A stretch of DNA of 64,000 nt, from NCBI GenBank assembly GCA_003282965.1, contig QBYF01000002.1:58015-122014 (forward strand), read 5' to 3'. A program made the position numbers and the translations under genes. This document shows, one piece after another, positions 50,830 to 59,855 of the stretch (positions within the stretch are counted from its first letter, which is position 1; every line of letters starts with the position of its first letter). The DNA comes from Pelagibacteraceae bacterium AG-325-E13. GTDB lineage: Bacteria > Pseudomonadota > Alphaproteobacteria > Pelagibacterales > Pelagibacteraceae. The notes under the pieces are model-generated. The model was not told the DNA's origin, ran no database searches, and worked only from the letters and a program-made list of their open reading frames with translations.

Positions 50830-51699
50830 CTATTTTCTAAATCTTTTGATTAAGCTTGAAGTATCCCATCTTTGACCACCCATCTTTTGTACTTCAGCGT
50901 AATATTCATCTATTAATTTTGTAATTGGAAGAGGAGAATTATTTTTTTTTGCTTCGTCCATAGCTATCTTTAAATCTTTTCTCATCCAATCAACTGCAAA
51001 ACCATAATCAAACTTATCTTCAATCATTGTCTTGTGTCTATTATCCATTTGCCATGATTGAGCAGCACCTTTTGAAATTACTTCAATCACATCATGCATA
51101 TTTAAACCTGCATTCATTCCAAAATTAATTGCTTCTGATAAACCTTGGACTAAACCAGCTATACAAATTTGGTTAACCATCTTTGTAAGTTGCCCACTTC
51201 CAGAAGGCCCTAGTAACTTAATTTTTTTACTATAACAATCGATTACAGGCTCAGCTTTTTTAAATGGAGCTTCGTCTCCACCAACCATTACAGTTAAAGC
51301 TCCACCTTCAGCTCCAGCTTGCCCTCCAGAGATTGGTGCGTCCAAAAAATCAAATCCTTTTGTCTTTGCCTCTTTATAAAGTTCTCGAGCAATATTTGCT
51401 GAGGCAGTGGTATTGTCGATATAAATTGAACCTTTCTTTGCAGTTTTAAAAAGCCCTTTGTCACCTAGCGTAACCTCTCTTAAGTCATTGTCATTTCCAA
51501 CACATGTAAAAATATAATCACTTTCTTTTGCTGCATCCATTGGAGTTTCAGCTAAGTTACCTTTGTAATCTTTAATCCATTTTTCTGCTTTTGATTTTGT
51601 CCTATTATAAACAGTTACATTGTGCCCGGCTTTTGATATATAACCTGCCATAGGATAACCCATGACCCCTAGACCTATGAAAGAAACTTTACAACTCAT
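50830..51699 (-). CDS. Beta-hydroxyacid dehydrogenase (GarR/3-hydroxyisobutyrate dehydrogenase family)
   Basis: A 289-residue NAD(P)-dependent enzyme. GLGVMGYPMAGYISKAGHNV is at the N terminus, DAPISGGQAGAEGGALTVMVGG near residue 120, and the catalytic Lys is in GSGQLTKMVNQI near residue 170. Likely substrates are tartronate semialdehyde, 3-hydroxyisobutyrate or succinic semialdehyde. Sulfolactaldehyde reductases also belong to this family, but 20 kb from the sulfonate genes that is only a possibility. Confidence 0.88.
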   Translation of the reverse strand: MSCKVSFIGLGVMGYPMAGYISKAGHNVTVYNRTKSKAEKWIKDYKGNLAETPMDAAKESDYIFTCVGNDNDLREVTLGDKGLFKTAKKGSIYIDNTTASANIARELYKEAKTKGFDFLDAPISGGQAGAEGGALTVMVGGDEAPFKKAEPVIDCYSKKIKLLGPSGSGQLTKMVNQICIAGLVQGLSEAINFGMNAGLNMHDVIEVISKGAAQSWQMDNRHKTMIEDKFDYGFAVDWMRKDLKIAMDEAKKNNSPLPITKLIDEYYAEVQKMGGQRWDTSSLIKRFRK

Positions 51700-51701
51700 A
51701 A

Positions 51702-52919
51702 ATGATTAAACTCTCCTTAAGTAAAAAAGTAATTATATTTGGTTTTATATTTACATTTTTTTCTAGTTTTGGACAGAGTTTTTTTCTGGGATTGTTTAAC
51801 GCACCAATAAGAAATGAGTTAGGTATAACCCATGGACAATTTGGCAATATTTATGCAACAGCAACAATTTGTTCTAGTGTAATACTTATTTGGATCGGAA
51901 AAAAAATAGATGATTATAGAATTTTTTATTATTCTTTTTTTGTAATTATTTTATTATTTTTATCGTCATTATTTTTTTCGTTTATAAATAGTATTTATTT
52001 TTTAGCTGTGGCTATTTTTTTAATGCGATTATCTGGCCAAGGATTAATGAGCCATGCATCTACAACAACAATTTCTAGATTTTTTGAGAGATCTAGAGGT
52101 AAAGCTTTGAGCACTATTTGGCTAGGTCTTTCTACAGCAGAATTTATATTACCTGTGCTTATAACTTATTTTTTTCTTATTTATTCCTGGAGAACTGTTT
52201 GGCAAGGTATCGCTATATTAATAATCTTATTATTACCTTTTGTTATTATAAATACTATAAAATCAGTAAAACTTGACTCTAGAGAAGTTGAAATCAACTC
52301 TAAAAATAAAAAAATTAAGATAAAAAGCTGGAGAAGAAGAGATGTAATTAAAGATTATAGATTTTATATTGTTTCGTTAAATATGTTAGCAATGCCATGG
52401 CTAGCAACAGGAATATTTGTTTATCAATCATTTATATCTGACTCTAAAATGTGGGCAGTTTACACTATCCCAAAAGCATTTATGATTTATTCAATTACCT
52501 CAATTGTAACTCTATTTTTATCAGGATTTTTAGTAGATAAATTTACTGGTCGAAAATTAATTTTATTTATGAATATTCCATTATTATTAGCAATGTTTGT
52601 TTTGTTTAAATTTAATCATGAATTTTTTGCATATATTTTTTTAGGTTTAGTAGGCGTATCAAATGGACTTGCAAACATATTAGGGTCTTCTACATGGGCA
52701 GAAATATATGGAGTTAAATATATTGGGAGCATTAAAGCTTTAACAACAGCTTTTATGGTTTTTTCTACAGCTTTTGGAACAGCCGTATTTGGTTTTTTTA
52801 TAGACTTAGGATTTACAATTGAAAATATAGCCTTTGTAGGAGGCGCTTATATTGTTATATCTTTAGCCCTATTATTAGTTTTTAGGAAAAAAATTGAGCC
52901 AGTAAGATTGACAAATTAA
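51702..52919 (+). CDS. MFS transporter
   Basis: A 405-residue protein with twelve hydrophobic segments, a basic central loop (SKNKKIKIKSWRRRD) and GRKLILFMNIP in the second half. The start FGFIFTFFSSFGQSFFLG and GLSTAEFILPVL are typical of the monocarboxylate/oxalate-formate-like major facilitator branch. It is divergent from the hydroxyacid dehydrogenase gene with two bases between starts, so a shared substrate is plausible. Substrate is unknown. Confidence 0.86.
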   Translation: MIKLSLSKKVIIFGFIFTFFSSFGQSFFLGLFNAPIRNELGITHGQFGNIYATATICSSVILIWIGKKIDDYRIFYYSFFVIILLFLSSLFFSFINSIYFLAVAIFLMRLSGQGLMSHASTTTISRFFERSRGKALSTIWLGLSTAEFILPVLITYFFLIYSWRTVWQGIAILIILLLPFVIINTIKSVKLDSREVEINSKNKKIKIKSWRRRDVIKDYRFYIVSLNMLAMPWLATGIFVYQSFISDSKMWAVYTIPKAFMIYSITSIVTLFLSGFLVDKFTGRKLILFMNIPLLLAMFVLFKFNHEFFAYIFLGLVGVSNGLANILGSSTWAEIYGVKYIGSIKALTTAFMVFSTAFGTAVFGFFIDLGFTIENIAFVGGAYIVISLALLLVFRKKIEPVRLTN

Positions 52920-52959
52920 GCTTGATTTATTGACTTTAATTGAATATTAAAACACCACA

Positions 52960-53460
52960 ATGGCCAGAATTACCGTAGAAGACTGCTTAGAAAAAATCGA
53001 TAATCAATACGATCTAGTTTTACTTGCTAAAGAGAGAACGGTTCAATTAAATGCTGGTTCTCCTATGTTAGTTGAAGAAGATAATGATAAAAGAACTATT
53101 ATTTCTTTAAGAGAAATAGGCGATGGAAAAATTTCAGTTAAAGACTTGGAAGAAAATGCAATTAAAAGACTAAGAAAAGAACCCGATGAAACTGAGCAAC
53201 AAGAGGAAATTGAAGAAGAAACTAACGACGATTTTGAAGATTTATATAAAGGCCAAATTTCAAAAAGTGGAGTTGCAATTTTACCTTCAAAAAGAACTAG
53301 AAGAATTCCCGAAGTTAAAAAACCTAGTTTAGCCGATGAAGCTTTGTCAGAATTAAAGTCTGAACAACCAGAGATTAAAGAAGAGAATTTAGAAAAAGAA
53401 GAAGAACCTCTAGAATTAAGTGAAGAGGCTCCAGCAGCAGAAGACAATAAATCAGAATAA
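52960..53460 (+). CDS. rpoZ: RNA polymerase omega subunit with long acidic tail
   Basis: A 166-residue protein. The first 70 residues are the omega core: MARITVEDCLEKIDNQYDLVLLAKERTVQL, then RTIISLREIGDGKIS. Omega is usually 70-130 residues. Here an additional Glu-rich, low-complexity tail of about 90 residues continues to EAPAAEDNKSE. The core is certain; the tail is probably disordered and negatively charged. It is followed by a dus gene three bases later. Confidence 0.93.
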   Translation: MARITVEDCLEKIDNQYDLVLLAKERTVQLNAGSPMLVEEDNDKRTIISLREIGDGKISVKDLEENAIKRLRKEPDETEQQEEIEEETNDDFEDLYKGQISKSGVAILPSKRTRRIPEVKKPSLADEALSELKSEQPEIKEENLEKEEEPLELSEEAPAAEDNKSE

Positions 53461-53463
53461 ATT

Positions 53464-54447
53464 ATGATCAAGACTGTTTCAGTGGCTCCAATGATGGATT
53501 GTACTGATAAGCACGAAATATATTTTTTAAGCTTAATTAGTAAAAATGTACATCTTTACACTGAAATGATTGTAGCAAATGCAATTACTAGAGGAGATCG
53601 TAAAAAACTTTTATCATTTAAAAAAATAACTAATCCAGTTGTCCTTCAAATCGGAGGATCTAATCCAACTGAATTGGCTGAAGCTTGTAAAATTTCAGAA
53701 GATTTTGGCTATAAAGAAATAAATTTAAATTTAGGATGTCCAAGTAAAAAAGTTCAAAAAAATAAATTTGGTGCTTGCCTGATGCAGGAGCCTGATCTTG
53801 TTGCGCGTTGCATTGAAGCTATGGCAAAATCTACTAAGTTACCTGTTACGATTAAGACTAGGATAGGATTTAATGATGTTGAAAATTTTGATTTCTTAAA
53901 ATCTTTTATACAAACTACAAAAGATGCTGGATCTAAAAAATTTATCATCCATGCAAGAAAAGCTTTACTTAAAAAATTAACCCCAAAAGAAAATTTAAAT
54001 ATTCCACCATTGAAATATGAATTTGTTTATAAACTAAAGGAATATTTTAAAAAGGACGAAATTATTATCAATGGAGGTATTAAGACAACAGAAGACATTA
54101 AAAACCATTTATTTAAAGTTGATGGTGCTATGATAGGAAGAGCTGTTTATCACTCTCCATATTTTTTAGCCGATATCGAAAGAGATGTTTTTAATAACAA
54201 GGAAGTTCCGACAAGGTCAGAAATTATGGAAAAATTAATTCCATACATTCAAGAAGAAACTACTAAAGGAACTCAATTGAATCATATTATGAGACATACA
54301 GTTGGATTATTTCATGGACAAAACGGTTCGCGTACTTGGAAGCAATATCTTTCAAAGAACATGTGTATTAGAGATGCTGATCTTCAAAAAGTTAATCATA
54401 TAATGGATCAGGTAAAAAAAACAAATCCTGTCTCACTAGAAAGATAA
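53464..54447 (+). CDS. dusA: tRNA-dihydrouridine synthase
   Basis: A 327-residue FMN TIM-barrel enzyme that reduces uridine in tRNA D-loops. Motifs include VAPMMDCTDKH at the start, LNLGCPSKKVQKNKFGACLM with the catalytic Cys near residue 99, KTRIGF, FIIHARKA and ING-GIKT. The C-terminal RHTVGLFHGQNGSRTWKQYLS is diagnostic of the DusA subgroup. It is downstream of rpoZ in a probable operon. Confidence 0.92.
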   Translation: MIKTVSVAPMMDCTDKHEIYFLSLISKNVHLYTEMIVANAITRGDRKKLLSFKKITNPVVLQIGGSNPTELAEACKISEDFGYKEINLNLGCPSKKVQKNKFGACLMQEPDLVARCIEAMAKSTKLPVTIKTRIGFNDVENFDFLKSFIQTTKDAGSKKFIIHARKALLKKLTPKENLNIPPLKYEFVYKLKEYFKKDEIIINGGIKTTEDIKNHLFKVDGAMIGRAVYHSPYFLADIERDVFNNKEVPTRSEIMEKLIPYIQEETTKGTQLNHIMRHTVGLFHGQNGSRTWKQYLSKNMCIRDADLQKVNHIMDQVKKTNPVSLER

Positions 54448-54449
54448 TT

Positions 54450-55280
54450 TTGGAAATTATCTCTCAACAAGAAACAATCTATTTAATCTTAATAATGGTA
54501 GCTACCGCAATACCAGCTGGATTTGCAGCAGGTTTATTTGGAATTGGAGGTGGATTGATTACAGTTCCTATCTTGTTTTATATTTTTGGCTCAGCAGGTA
54601 TTGAGCCTACATATTTGATGCACCTTGCAGTTGGAACTTCTTTTGCAATCATTATACCTACTTCTATAGTTTCGGTTTTAACTCACCATCAGCATAAGGC
54701 TGTAGATTTTAATATTGTTAAAGGTTATGGGATATTTGTTATTATAGGGGTAATTCTTGGAACAATCTTAGCTGCAGGTTTAAAGACTAAGCCTTTAATA
54801 TTATTCTTTACAATAGTTGTTTACATTCTTGCGTTTTATTTATTATTTTTAAAAGAAAAAGAATCTGACATTTCAATCAAGATGGGATTACCCGCTAAGA
54901 TTATATCTGGCATAATTACTGGTTTTATTTCTGCGCCAATGGGTATTGGTGGAGCAGTAATGAATGTGCCTATATTAAAGTTTTTTGGTTATCCGATTAA
55001 CAAAGCAATTGGAAGTGCTGCTGCTATAGGGTTTATAATAGCTTTGTTTGGTGCAATTGGATTTCTAATTTCTGGCAACTATTTAACAGCTAATTTGCCT
55101 CTAAGTATGGGTTTTTTAAATATACCAGCTTTTCTAATCTTTTTCCCTATAACAACTTTTATGGCGAGACTAGGAGCAAAAGCGAGCCATAGAATTAATA
55201 AAAAGAAAATGACGAAGTATTTTGGTCTATTCTTAATTATTATTGGAACAAAGTTTTTATACGAATATTTTAATCTTTAA
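54450..55280 (+). CDS. TauE/SafE-family membrane transporter, second copy
   Basis: A 276-residue polytopic protein with the two family repeats GLFGIGGGLITVPIL near residue 28 and APMGIGGAVMNVPIL near residue 160. The start codon is TTG, two bases after the dus stop. It is of normal family length, unlike the longer copy at 2.0-3.1 kb, and lies away from the sulfonate genes. Substrate may be sulfite, another organosulfur anion or something unrelated. Confidence 0.86.
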   Translation: MEIISQQETIYLILIMVATAIPAGFAAGLFGIGGGLITVPILFYIFGSAGIEPTYLMHLAVGTSFAIIIPTSIVSVLTHHQHKAVDFNIVKGYGIFVIIGVILGTILAAGLKTKPLILFFTIVVYILAFYLLFLKEKESDISIKMGLPAKIISGIITGFISAPMGIGGAVMNVPILKFFGYPINKAIGSAAAIGFIIALFGAIGFLISGNYLTANLPLSMGFLNIPAFLIFFPITTFMARLGAKASHRINKKKMTKYFGLFLIIIGTKFLYEYFNL

Positions 55281-56719
55281 ATTTTTTGGTCATATTCACC
55301 AATTTTTTTAGTCTTTTGAAGTAAGTCATTAATAAAATAAAAAATATTTTTCTTTCTAATTTCAGACGTAGGACTTTCAGTAACCACTACTAATGAAGGT
55401 TTATTTGAAGAAGCTCTAATCAAACCCCAAGAACCATCTTCCAATGAAAATCTAACACCATTTACAGTTAATACTTCTGTAATAGAAAGATTATCTATTT
55501 TAATATTTTCTTTTTTAAGTTGTTGAATTTTATTAACCATATCGTCAACAACTTGATATTTTTCTTCATCTTTACAAAAAGGAGACATTGTTGGTGTTTG
55601 ATATGTTTTTGGCAACTCATTTAAGATTTCACTCATCATTTTATTTTTTTTATCAAGAAGATGACAAACTTGTATAGCTGAATTAATTCCATCATCATAA
55701 CCATAACCGAGTGGTTCATTAAAAAAGAAATGTCCACTTTTTTCAAATCCGGCTAAAGCTTTCTCTGAATTTACTTTTCTTTTAATATGCGAGTGACCTG
55801 TTTTCCAATAAATTGTTTCACATTGATTATCTGAGAGAATTTTATCTTTTGAATAAAGACCTGTTGATTTTACATCTACAATAAATTTTGAGTTTTTATA
55901 CTCATTTGCTAAATTTCTTGCGATTAACAAGCCTATTTTATCAGAAAAAATTTCATTACCTTTATCATCAATTACTCCGCATCGATCTCCATCACCGTCA
56001 AATCCAAAACCTATATCTGCACTATTATCTTTTACAGCTTTCGATATTGCGTGAAGCATTTTAAGATCTTCTGGGTTTGGGTTATATTTTGGAAAGGACC
56101 AATCTAATTTACAATCTAATTCAACAACATCACAACCTATGCCTTTCAAAATTTCAGGAGCAAAAATACCAGCAGTTCCGTTTCCACAAGCGACAACTGC
56201 TTTAATCTTTTTCTTAATTTTATTATTTTTAATTAAATTTTCTACATATATTTTTTTAAAATTTTCAATATTTTTACTAGCACCTTTTCCTTCAATAAAT
56301 CTTTTATTTAGCGTTATATCTTTCAATTCATTCATCTCCTCAGGAGCGTGTGTTAATCCTTTCTTGATACCCATTTTTACTCCAGTCCATCCATTTTCAT
56401 TATGACTAGCTGTAACCATAGCTATTGCATCTGAATTCATATTAAATTGTGCAAAATAAACAGTAGGTGATAGAGAAAGTCCAATATCTTCAACATTACA
56501 TCCTGTTGAGATCAAACCGTTGATTAATGATTTTTTTATTTTTTCACTATAAGAACGATAATCATGACCCACTATTATTCTTGGGTTTGTTTTTTTAGTA
56601 TGTTTAATTACCTGGGTTCCTAAACCCTTTCCTAAATCAGTGATTCCCTCTAAATCTATGTCTTTTTCAAAGACCCATCTAGCGTCGTACTCTCTAAACC
56701 CGTTTGGATTGATTTTCAT
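55277..56719 (-). CDS. Phosphomannomutase/phosphoglucomutase
   Basis: A 480-residue alpha-D-phosphohexomutase. NPNGFREYDARW is at the start, the phosphoserine loop is TASHNENGWTG near residue 105, the metal loop is FGFDGDGDRCG near residue 247, the sugar loop is GFEKSGHFFF near residue 325, and the phosphate-binding loop RASSNKPSLVV is near the end. It supplies hexose-1-phosphates for nucleotide sugars and envelope glycans. Its stop overlaps the convergent transporter gene by four bases. Confidence 0.92.
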   Translation of the reverse strand: MKINPNGFREYDARWVFEKDIDLEGITDLGKGLGTQVIKHTKKTNPRIIVGHDYRSYSEKIKKSLINGLISTGCNVEDIGLSLSPTVYFAQFNMNSDAIAMVTASHNENGWTGVKMGIKKGLTHAPEEMNELKDITLNKRFIEGKGASKNIENFKKIYVENLIKNNKIKKKIKAVVACGNGTAGIFAPEILKGIGCDVVELDCKLDWSFPKYNPNPEDLKMLHAISKAVKDNSADIGFGFDGDGDRCGVIDDKGNEIFSDKIGLLIARNLANEYKNSKFIVDVKSTGLYSKDKILSDNQCETIYWKTGHSHIKRKVNSEKALAGFEKSGHFFFNEPLGYGYDDGINSAIQVCHLLDKKNKMMSEILNELPKTYQTPTMSPFCKDEEKYQVVDDMVNKIQQLKKENIKIDNLSITEVLTVNGVRFSLEDGSWGLIRASSNKPSLVVVTESPTSEIRKKNIFYFINDLLQKTKKIGEYDQKI

Positions 56720-56824
56720 TAACTATAAATACTAAAAAATAAGGAATTTTGTTATTAAATGTTTATTAACAAAACTTTCCACTTGCAAAATTAATTCTAT
56801 GTTCATATAATGTTCTATTGATTT

Positions 56825-56871
56825 AGATGTTATTTAGTATACAACCTGCAATATAACACTATATATAGTAT
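56825..56871 (+). promoter_or_regulatory. Paired NrdR-box-like element upstream of nrdAB
   Basis: The 16-base ACACTATATATAGTAT at 56856-56871 fits the NrdR box consensus and is almost a perfect palindrome. A degenerate partner, AGATGTTATTTAGTAT at 56825-56840, matches its right half (TAT-TAGTAT) and starts exactly 31 bases upstream, the three-turn spacing typical of NrdR box pairs. The pair lies in the 185-base leader before nrdA. No nrdR gene is in the window. Confidence 0.7.
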
Positions 56872-56904
56872 TTTTGTTAATAAATCGTTCAAAATAAGGA
56901 AAAT

Positions 56905-58857
56905 ATGAATAAAAATGTATCATTGGCAATAGAGAAAGCTGTCGGCAGTATAAGCGAAAAAAACCAAAATGAACTAAAAAATAATAATGGTCCTAAAAAA
57001 CCAGATTTGTTTTCTTTATCTGGTGAAACAGAACTTTTTCAAAATGAAAAAGGAATAACAATTAAGATTGATCGATCTAGAGATGCTAACTTAACTGATT
57101 TTGGTAAAGCAACACTTAGGGACAGGTATTTAGGACAAAATGAAAGTTTTCAAGATTTATTCGCTAGAGTAGCAAGCGTATACGCAGATGACAATTTACA
57201 TGCACAAAGGATTTATAATTATATAAGCAATCTTTGGTTTATGCCCGCAACACCTGTTTTATCGAACGGTGGAACAGAAAGAGGTTTACCAATTTCTTGT
57301 TTTTTAAATGAAGCTAACGATAGTCTAGAGGGGATTACAAATTTATGGGAAGAAAATGTTTGGTTAGCTGCAAGAGGGGGAGGTATCGGAAGTTATTGGG
57401 GTAACTTGAGATCAATTGGAGAAAAAATAGGTAAAGTTGGCAAAACATCTGGAATTATTCCTTTTATAAAAGTTATGGATTCTTTGACTTTGGCAATTAG
57501 CCAAGGCTCTTTAAGAAGAGGGTCAGCCGCTTGCTATTTGCAAATAGATCATCCTGAAATTGAAGAATTTATTGAAATGAGAAGACCAACTGGTGGAGAT
57601 GTTAACAGAAGATCTTTGAATTTACATCACGGAGTTCTCGTAACTGATGATTTTATGAGAGCAGTAGAAACAGATAGTCAGTGGGCGCTTAGAAGTCCTT
57701 ACGATGGCTCAGTACAATCTACTATTCCAGCTAGAAATTTATGGATTAGACTTTTAACTGCAAGAATTGAAACAGGCGAACCTTACATAATTTATATTGA
57801 TACAGTTAATAGACAAATACCTCAGCATCATAAATTAGCAGGTTTAAAAGTTAAAACATCAAACTTATGTAGCGAAATTACTTTACCTACAGGGTTGGAC
57901 AATGATGGTAAACAAAGAACAGCAGTTTGCTGTCTTTCATCTTTAAATATAGATACGTATGATCAATGGAAGGACAATGCTCAATTTGTCGAAGACGTTA
58001 TGAGATTTTTAGACAACGTAATGACAGACTTTATTGAGAGAGCGCCTGACGAATTTGCTCACGCCAAATATTCAGCAATGAGAGAAAGAAGTGTTGGTCT
58101 AGGAGTAATGGGTCTACATTCTTATTTCCAACAAAAGAATATTCCTTTTGGTTCTGTAATGAGCAAAGTATGGAACAAAAAGATCTTTAAAAATATTCAG
58201 GAGAAAGTTGACCTGGCCTCAAAAAGCCTTGCAGAAGAAAGAGGAGCATGCCCAGATGCAGAAGAATATGGAATAAAAGAAAGATTTTCAAATAAAACAG
58301 CGATAGCTCCAACCGCATCAATTTCAATTATTTGTGGTGGTTCGTCACCAGGTATTGAGCCGATCGCAGCCAATAGCTATACCCACAAAACTTTGTCAGG
58401 ATCTTTTAATGTAAGAAATAAGTATTTAAAAAAGATACTTCAAAAATATGATAAAGATACAGATGCAGTATGGTCATCTATTACAACTAATCAAGGATCA
58501 GTCTCTCATTTAGATTTTTTAACAGCGGAGGAAAAGGATACTTTTAAGACCGCTTTTGAAATTGATCAAAGATGGATTGTTGAATTAGGAGCAGATAGAA
58601 CTCCTCACATTTCTCAAGCACAATCAATAAATGTGTTTGTGCCAGCAGATATTCATAAAAAGGAACTTCACGATATTCATTTTCAGGCTTGGAAAAAAGG
58701 ACTCAAAAGCCTTTATTATTGTAGATCTAAATCTATTCAAAGGGCTGAAAATGTAGAGGCAGGATCATCAACAGATGTGACGAAAAATGTTTATTCGAAA
58801 TCGAATGAATCAAATAATAAAGATAACAACTATGAGGAGTGTTTATCATGTCAGTAG
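56905..58857 (+). CDS. nrdA: Ribonucleoside-diphosphate reductase alpha subunit (class Ia)
   Basis: The large subunit of aerobic RNR, 650 residues. The active-site Cys are in GLPISCFLNEA near residue 132, NLCSEITLPTG near residue 330 and the following AVCCLSSLN. GSLRRGSAACYLQ and TASISIICGGSSPGIEP are also canonical. The C terminus ends in ECLSCQ, the Cys pair that receives electrons from thioredoxin. The N-terminal ATP cone usual in NrdA is missing, so allosteric activity control is likely absent or altered. It overlaps nrdB by ten bases and sits behind an NrdR-type control element. Confidence 0.94.
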   Translation: MNKNVSLAIEKAVGSISEKNQNELKNNNGPKKPDLFSLSGETELFQNEKGITIKIDRSRDANLTDFGKATLRDRYLGQNESFQDLFARVASVYADDNLHAQRIYNYISNLWFMPATPVLSNGGTERGLPISCFLNEANDSLEGITNLWEENVWLAARGGGIGSYWGNLRSIGEKIGKVGKTSGIIPFIKVMDSLTLAISQGSLRRGSAACYLQIDHPEIEEFIEMRRPTGGDVNRRSLNLHHGVLVTDDFMRAVETDSQWALRSPYDGSVQSTIPARNLWIRLLTARIETGEPYIIYIDTVNRQIPQHHKLAGLKVKTSNLCSEITLPTGLDNDGKQRTAVCCLSSLNIDTYDQWKDNAQFVEDVMRFLDNVMTDFIERAPDEFAHAKYSAMRERSVGLGVMGLHSYFQQKNIPFGSVMSKVWNKKIFKNIQEKVDLASKSLAEERGACPDAEEYGIKERFSNKTAIAPTASISIICGGSSPGIEPIAANSYTHKTLSGSFNVRNKYLKKILQKYDKDTDAVWSSITTNQGSVSHLDFLTAEEKDTFKTAFEIDQRWIVELGADRTPHISQAQSINVFVPADIHKKELHDIHFQAWKKGLKSLYYCRSKSIQRAENVEAGSSTDVTKNVYSKSNESNNKDNNYEECLSCQ

Positions 58858-59855
58858 CAGAAAAAGTTAAGCCAGGAATAATTCAACCAAAAAAAATGGG
58901 TTTATTAGTAGAAAACCCTGTTTATAAACCGTTTAGATACCCATGGTGTTATGACGCTTGGTTAACACAACAAAGAATTCATTGGTTACCAGAAGAAGTG
59001 CCTCTTGGAGATGATGTTCGAGACTGGCAAAAAAATTTAACAAAAGAAGAAAAAAATCTTTTAACACACATCTTTAGATTTTTTACTCAAGCAGATGTTG
59101 AGGTTAATAATTGTTATTTAAGACATTACACAACTGTTTTTAAACCAACAGAAGTTTTAATGATGATGACAGCCTTTGCTGCTATGGAGACAGTTCATAT
59201 TGCTGCTTACTCTCATCTTCTAGATACAATCGGAATGCCTGAAACAGAATACTCAGCTTTTTTACAGTATAAAGAAATGAAAGATAAGTATGATTACATG
59301 CAAGGTTTTGATGTCAAATCAAAACATAATATCGCAATGACGATGGCAGTGTTTTCAGCTTTCACAGAAGGTTTACAATTGTTTGCAAGTTTTGCAATCT
59401 TATTAAACTTCCCGAGATTTAATAAAATGAAAGGGATGGGCCAGATAGTAACTTGGTCTGTAAGAGACGAAACTTTACATTGTAATTCTATGATTAGATT
59501 GTTTAGGGATTTTATAAAAGAAGAACCACAAATTTGGAATGACAAACTAAAAAAGGAAATAGTTGATGCGTGTAAAACTATTGTAACGCATGAAGACGCA
59601 TTTATTGATTTAGCTTTTCAAATGGGACCGTTAGAGGGTTTAACAGCAAATGAAATTAAACAGTACATTAGATTTATTGGGAATAGAAGACTTGAACAAT
59701 TAGGCCTCGACCCAATTTATGATGTTAAGAAAAATCCTTTAAAATGGTTAGATACTATGCTGAATGGCGTAGAGCACATGAACTTCTTTGAAGGTAGAGC
59801 TACAGAGTATTCTAAAGCTTCTACAAGAGGTACGTGGGGCGAAGTATTTGCTTAA
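58848..59855 (+). CDS. nrdB: Ribonucleoside-diphosphate reductase beta subunit
   Basis: The small subunit of class I RNR, holding the dimetal site. I prefer ATG at 58848 over the track GTG at 58839: a GAGGAG ribosome binding site at 58834-58839 lies eight bases before the ATG and would overlap the GTG. Metal ligands are visible in TQADVEVNN, METVHIAAYSHLL (Glu-x-x-His and the likely radical Tyr) and VRDETLHCNS. The 336-residue length is typical. It is the second gene of the nrdAB operon and ends at the base next to the convergent znuA stop. Confidence 0.94.
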   Translation: MSVAEKVKPGIIQPKKMGLLVENPVYKPFRYPWCYDAWLTQQRIHWLPEEVPLGDDVRDWQKNLTKEEKNLLTHIFRFFTQADVEVNNCYLRHYTTVFKPTEVLMMMTAFAAMETVHIAAYSHLLDTIGMPETEYSAFLQYKEMKDKYDYMQGFDVKSKHNIAMTMAVFSAFTEGLQLFASFAILLNFPRFNKMKGMGQIVTWSVRDETLHCNSMIRLFRDFIKEEPQIWNDKLKKEIVDACKTIVTHEDAFIDLAFQMGPLEGLTANEIKQYIRFIGNRRLEQLGLDPIYDVKKNPLKWLDTMLNGVEHMNFFEGRATEYSKASTRGTWGEVFA

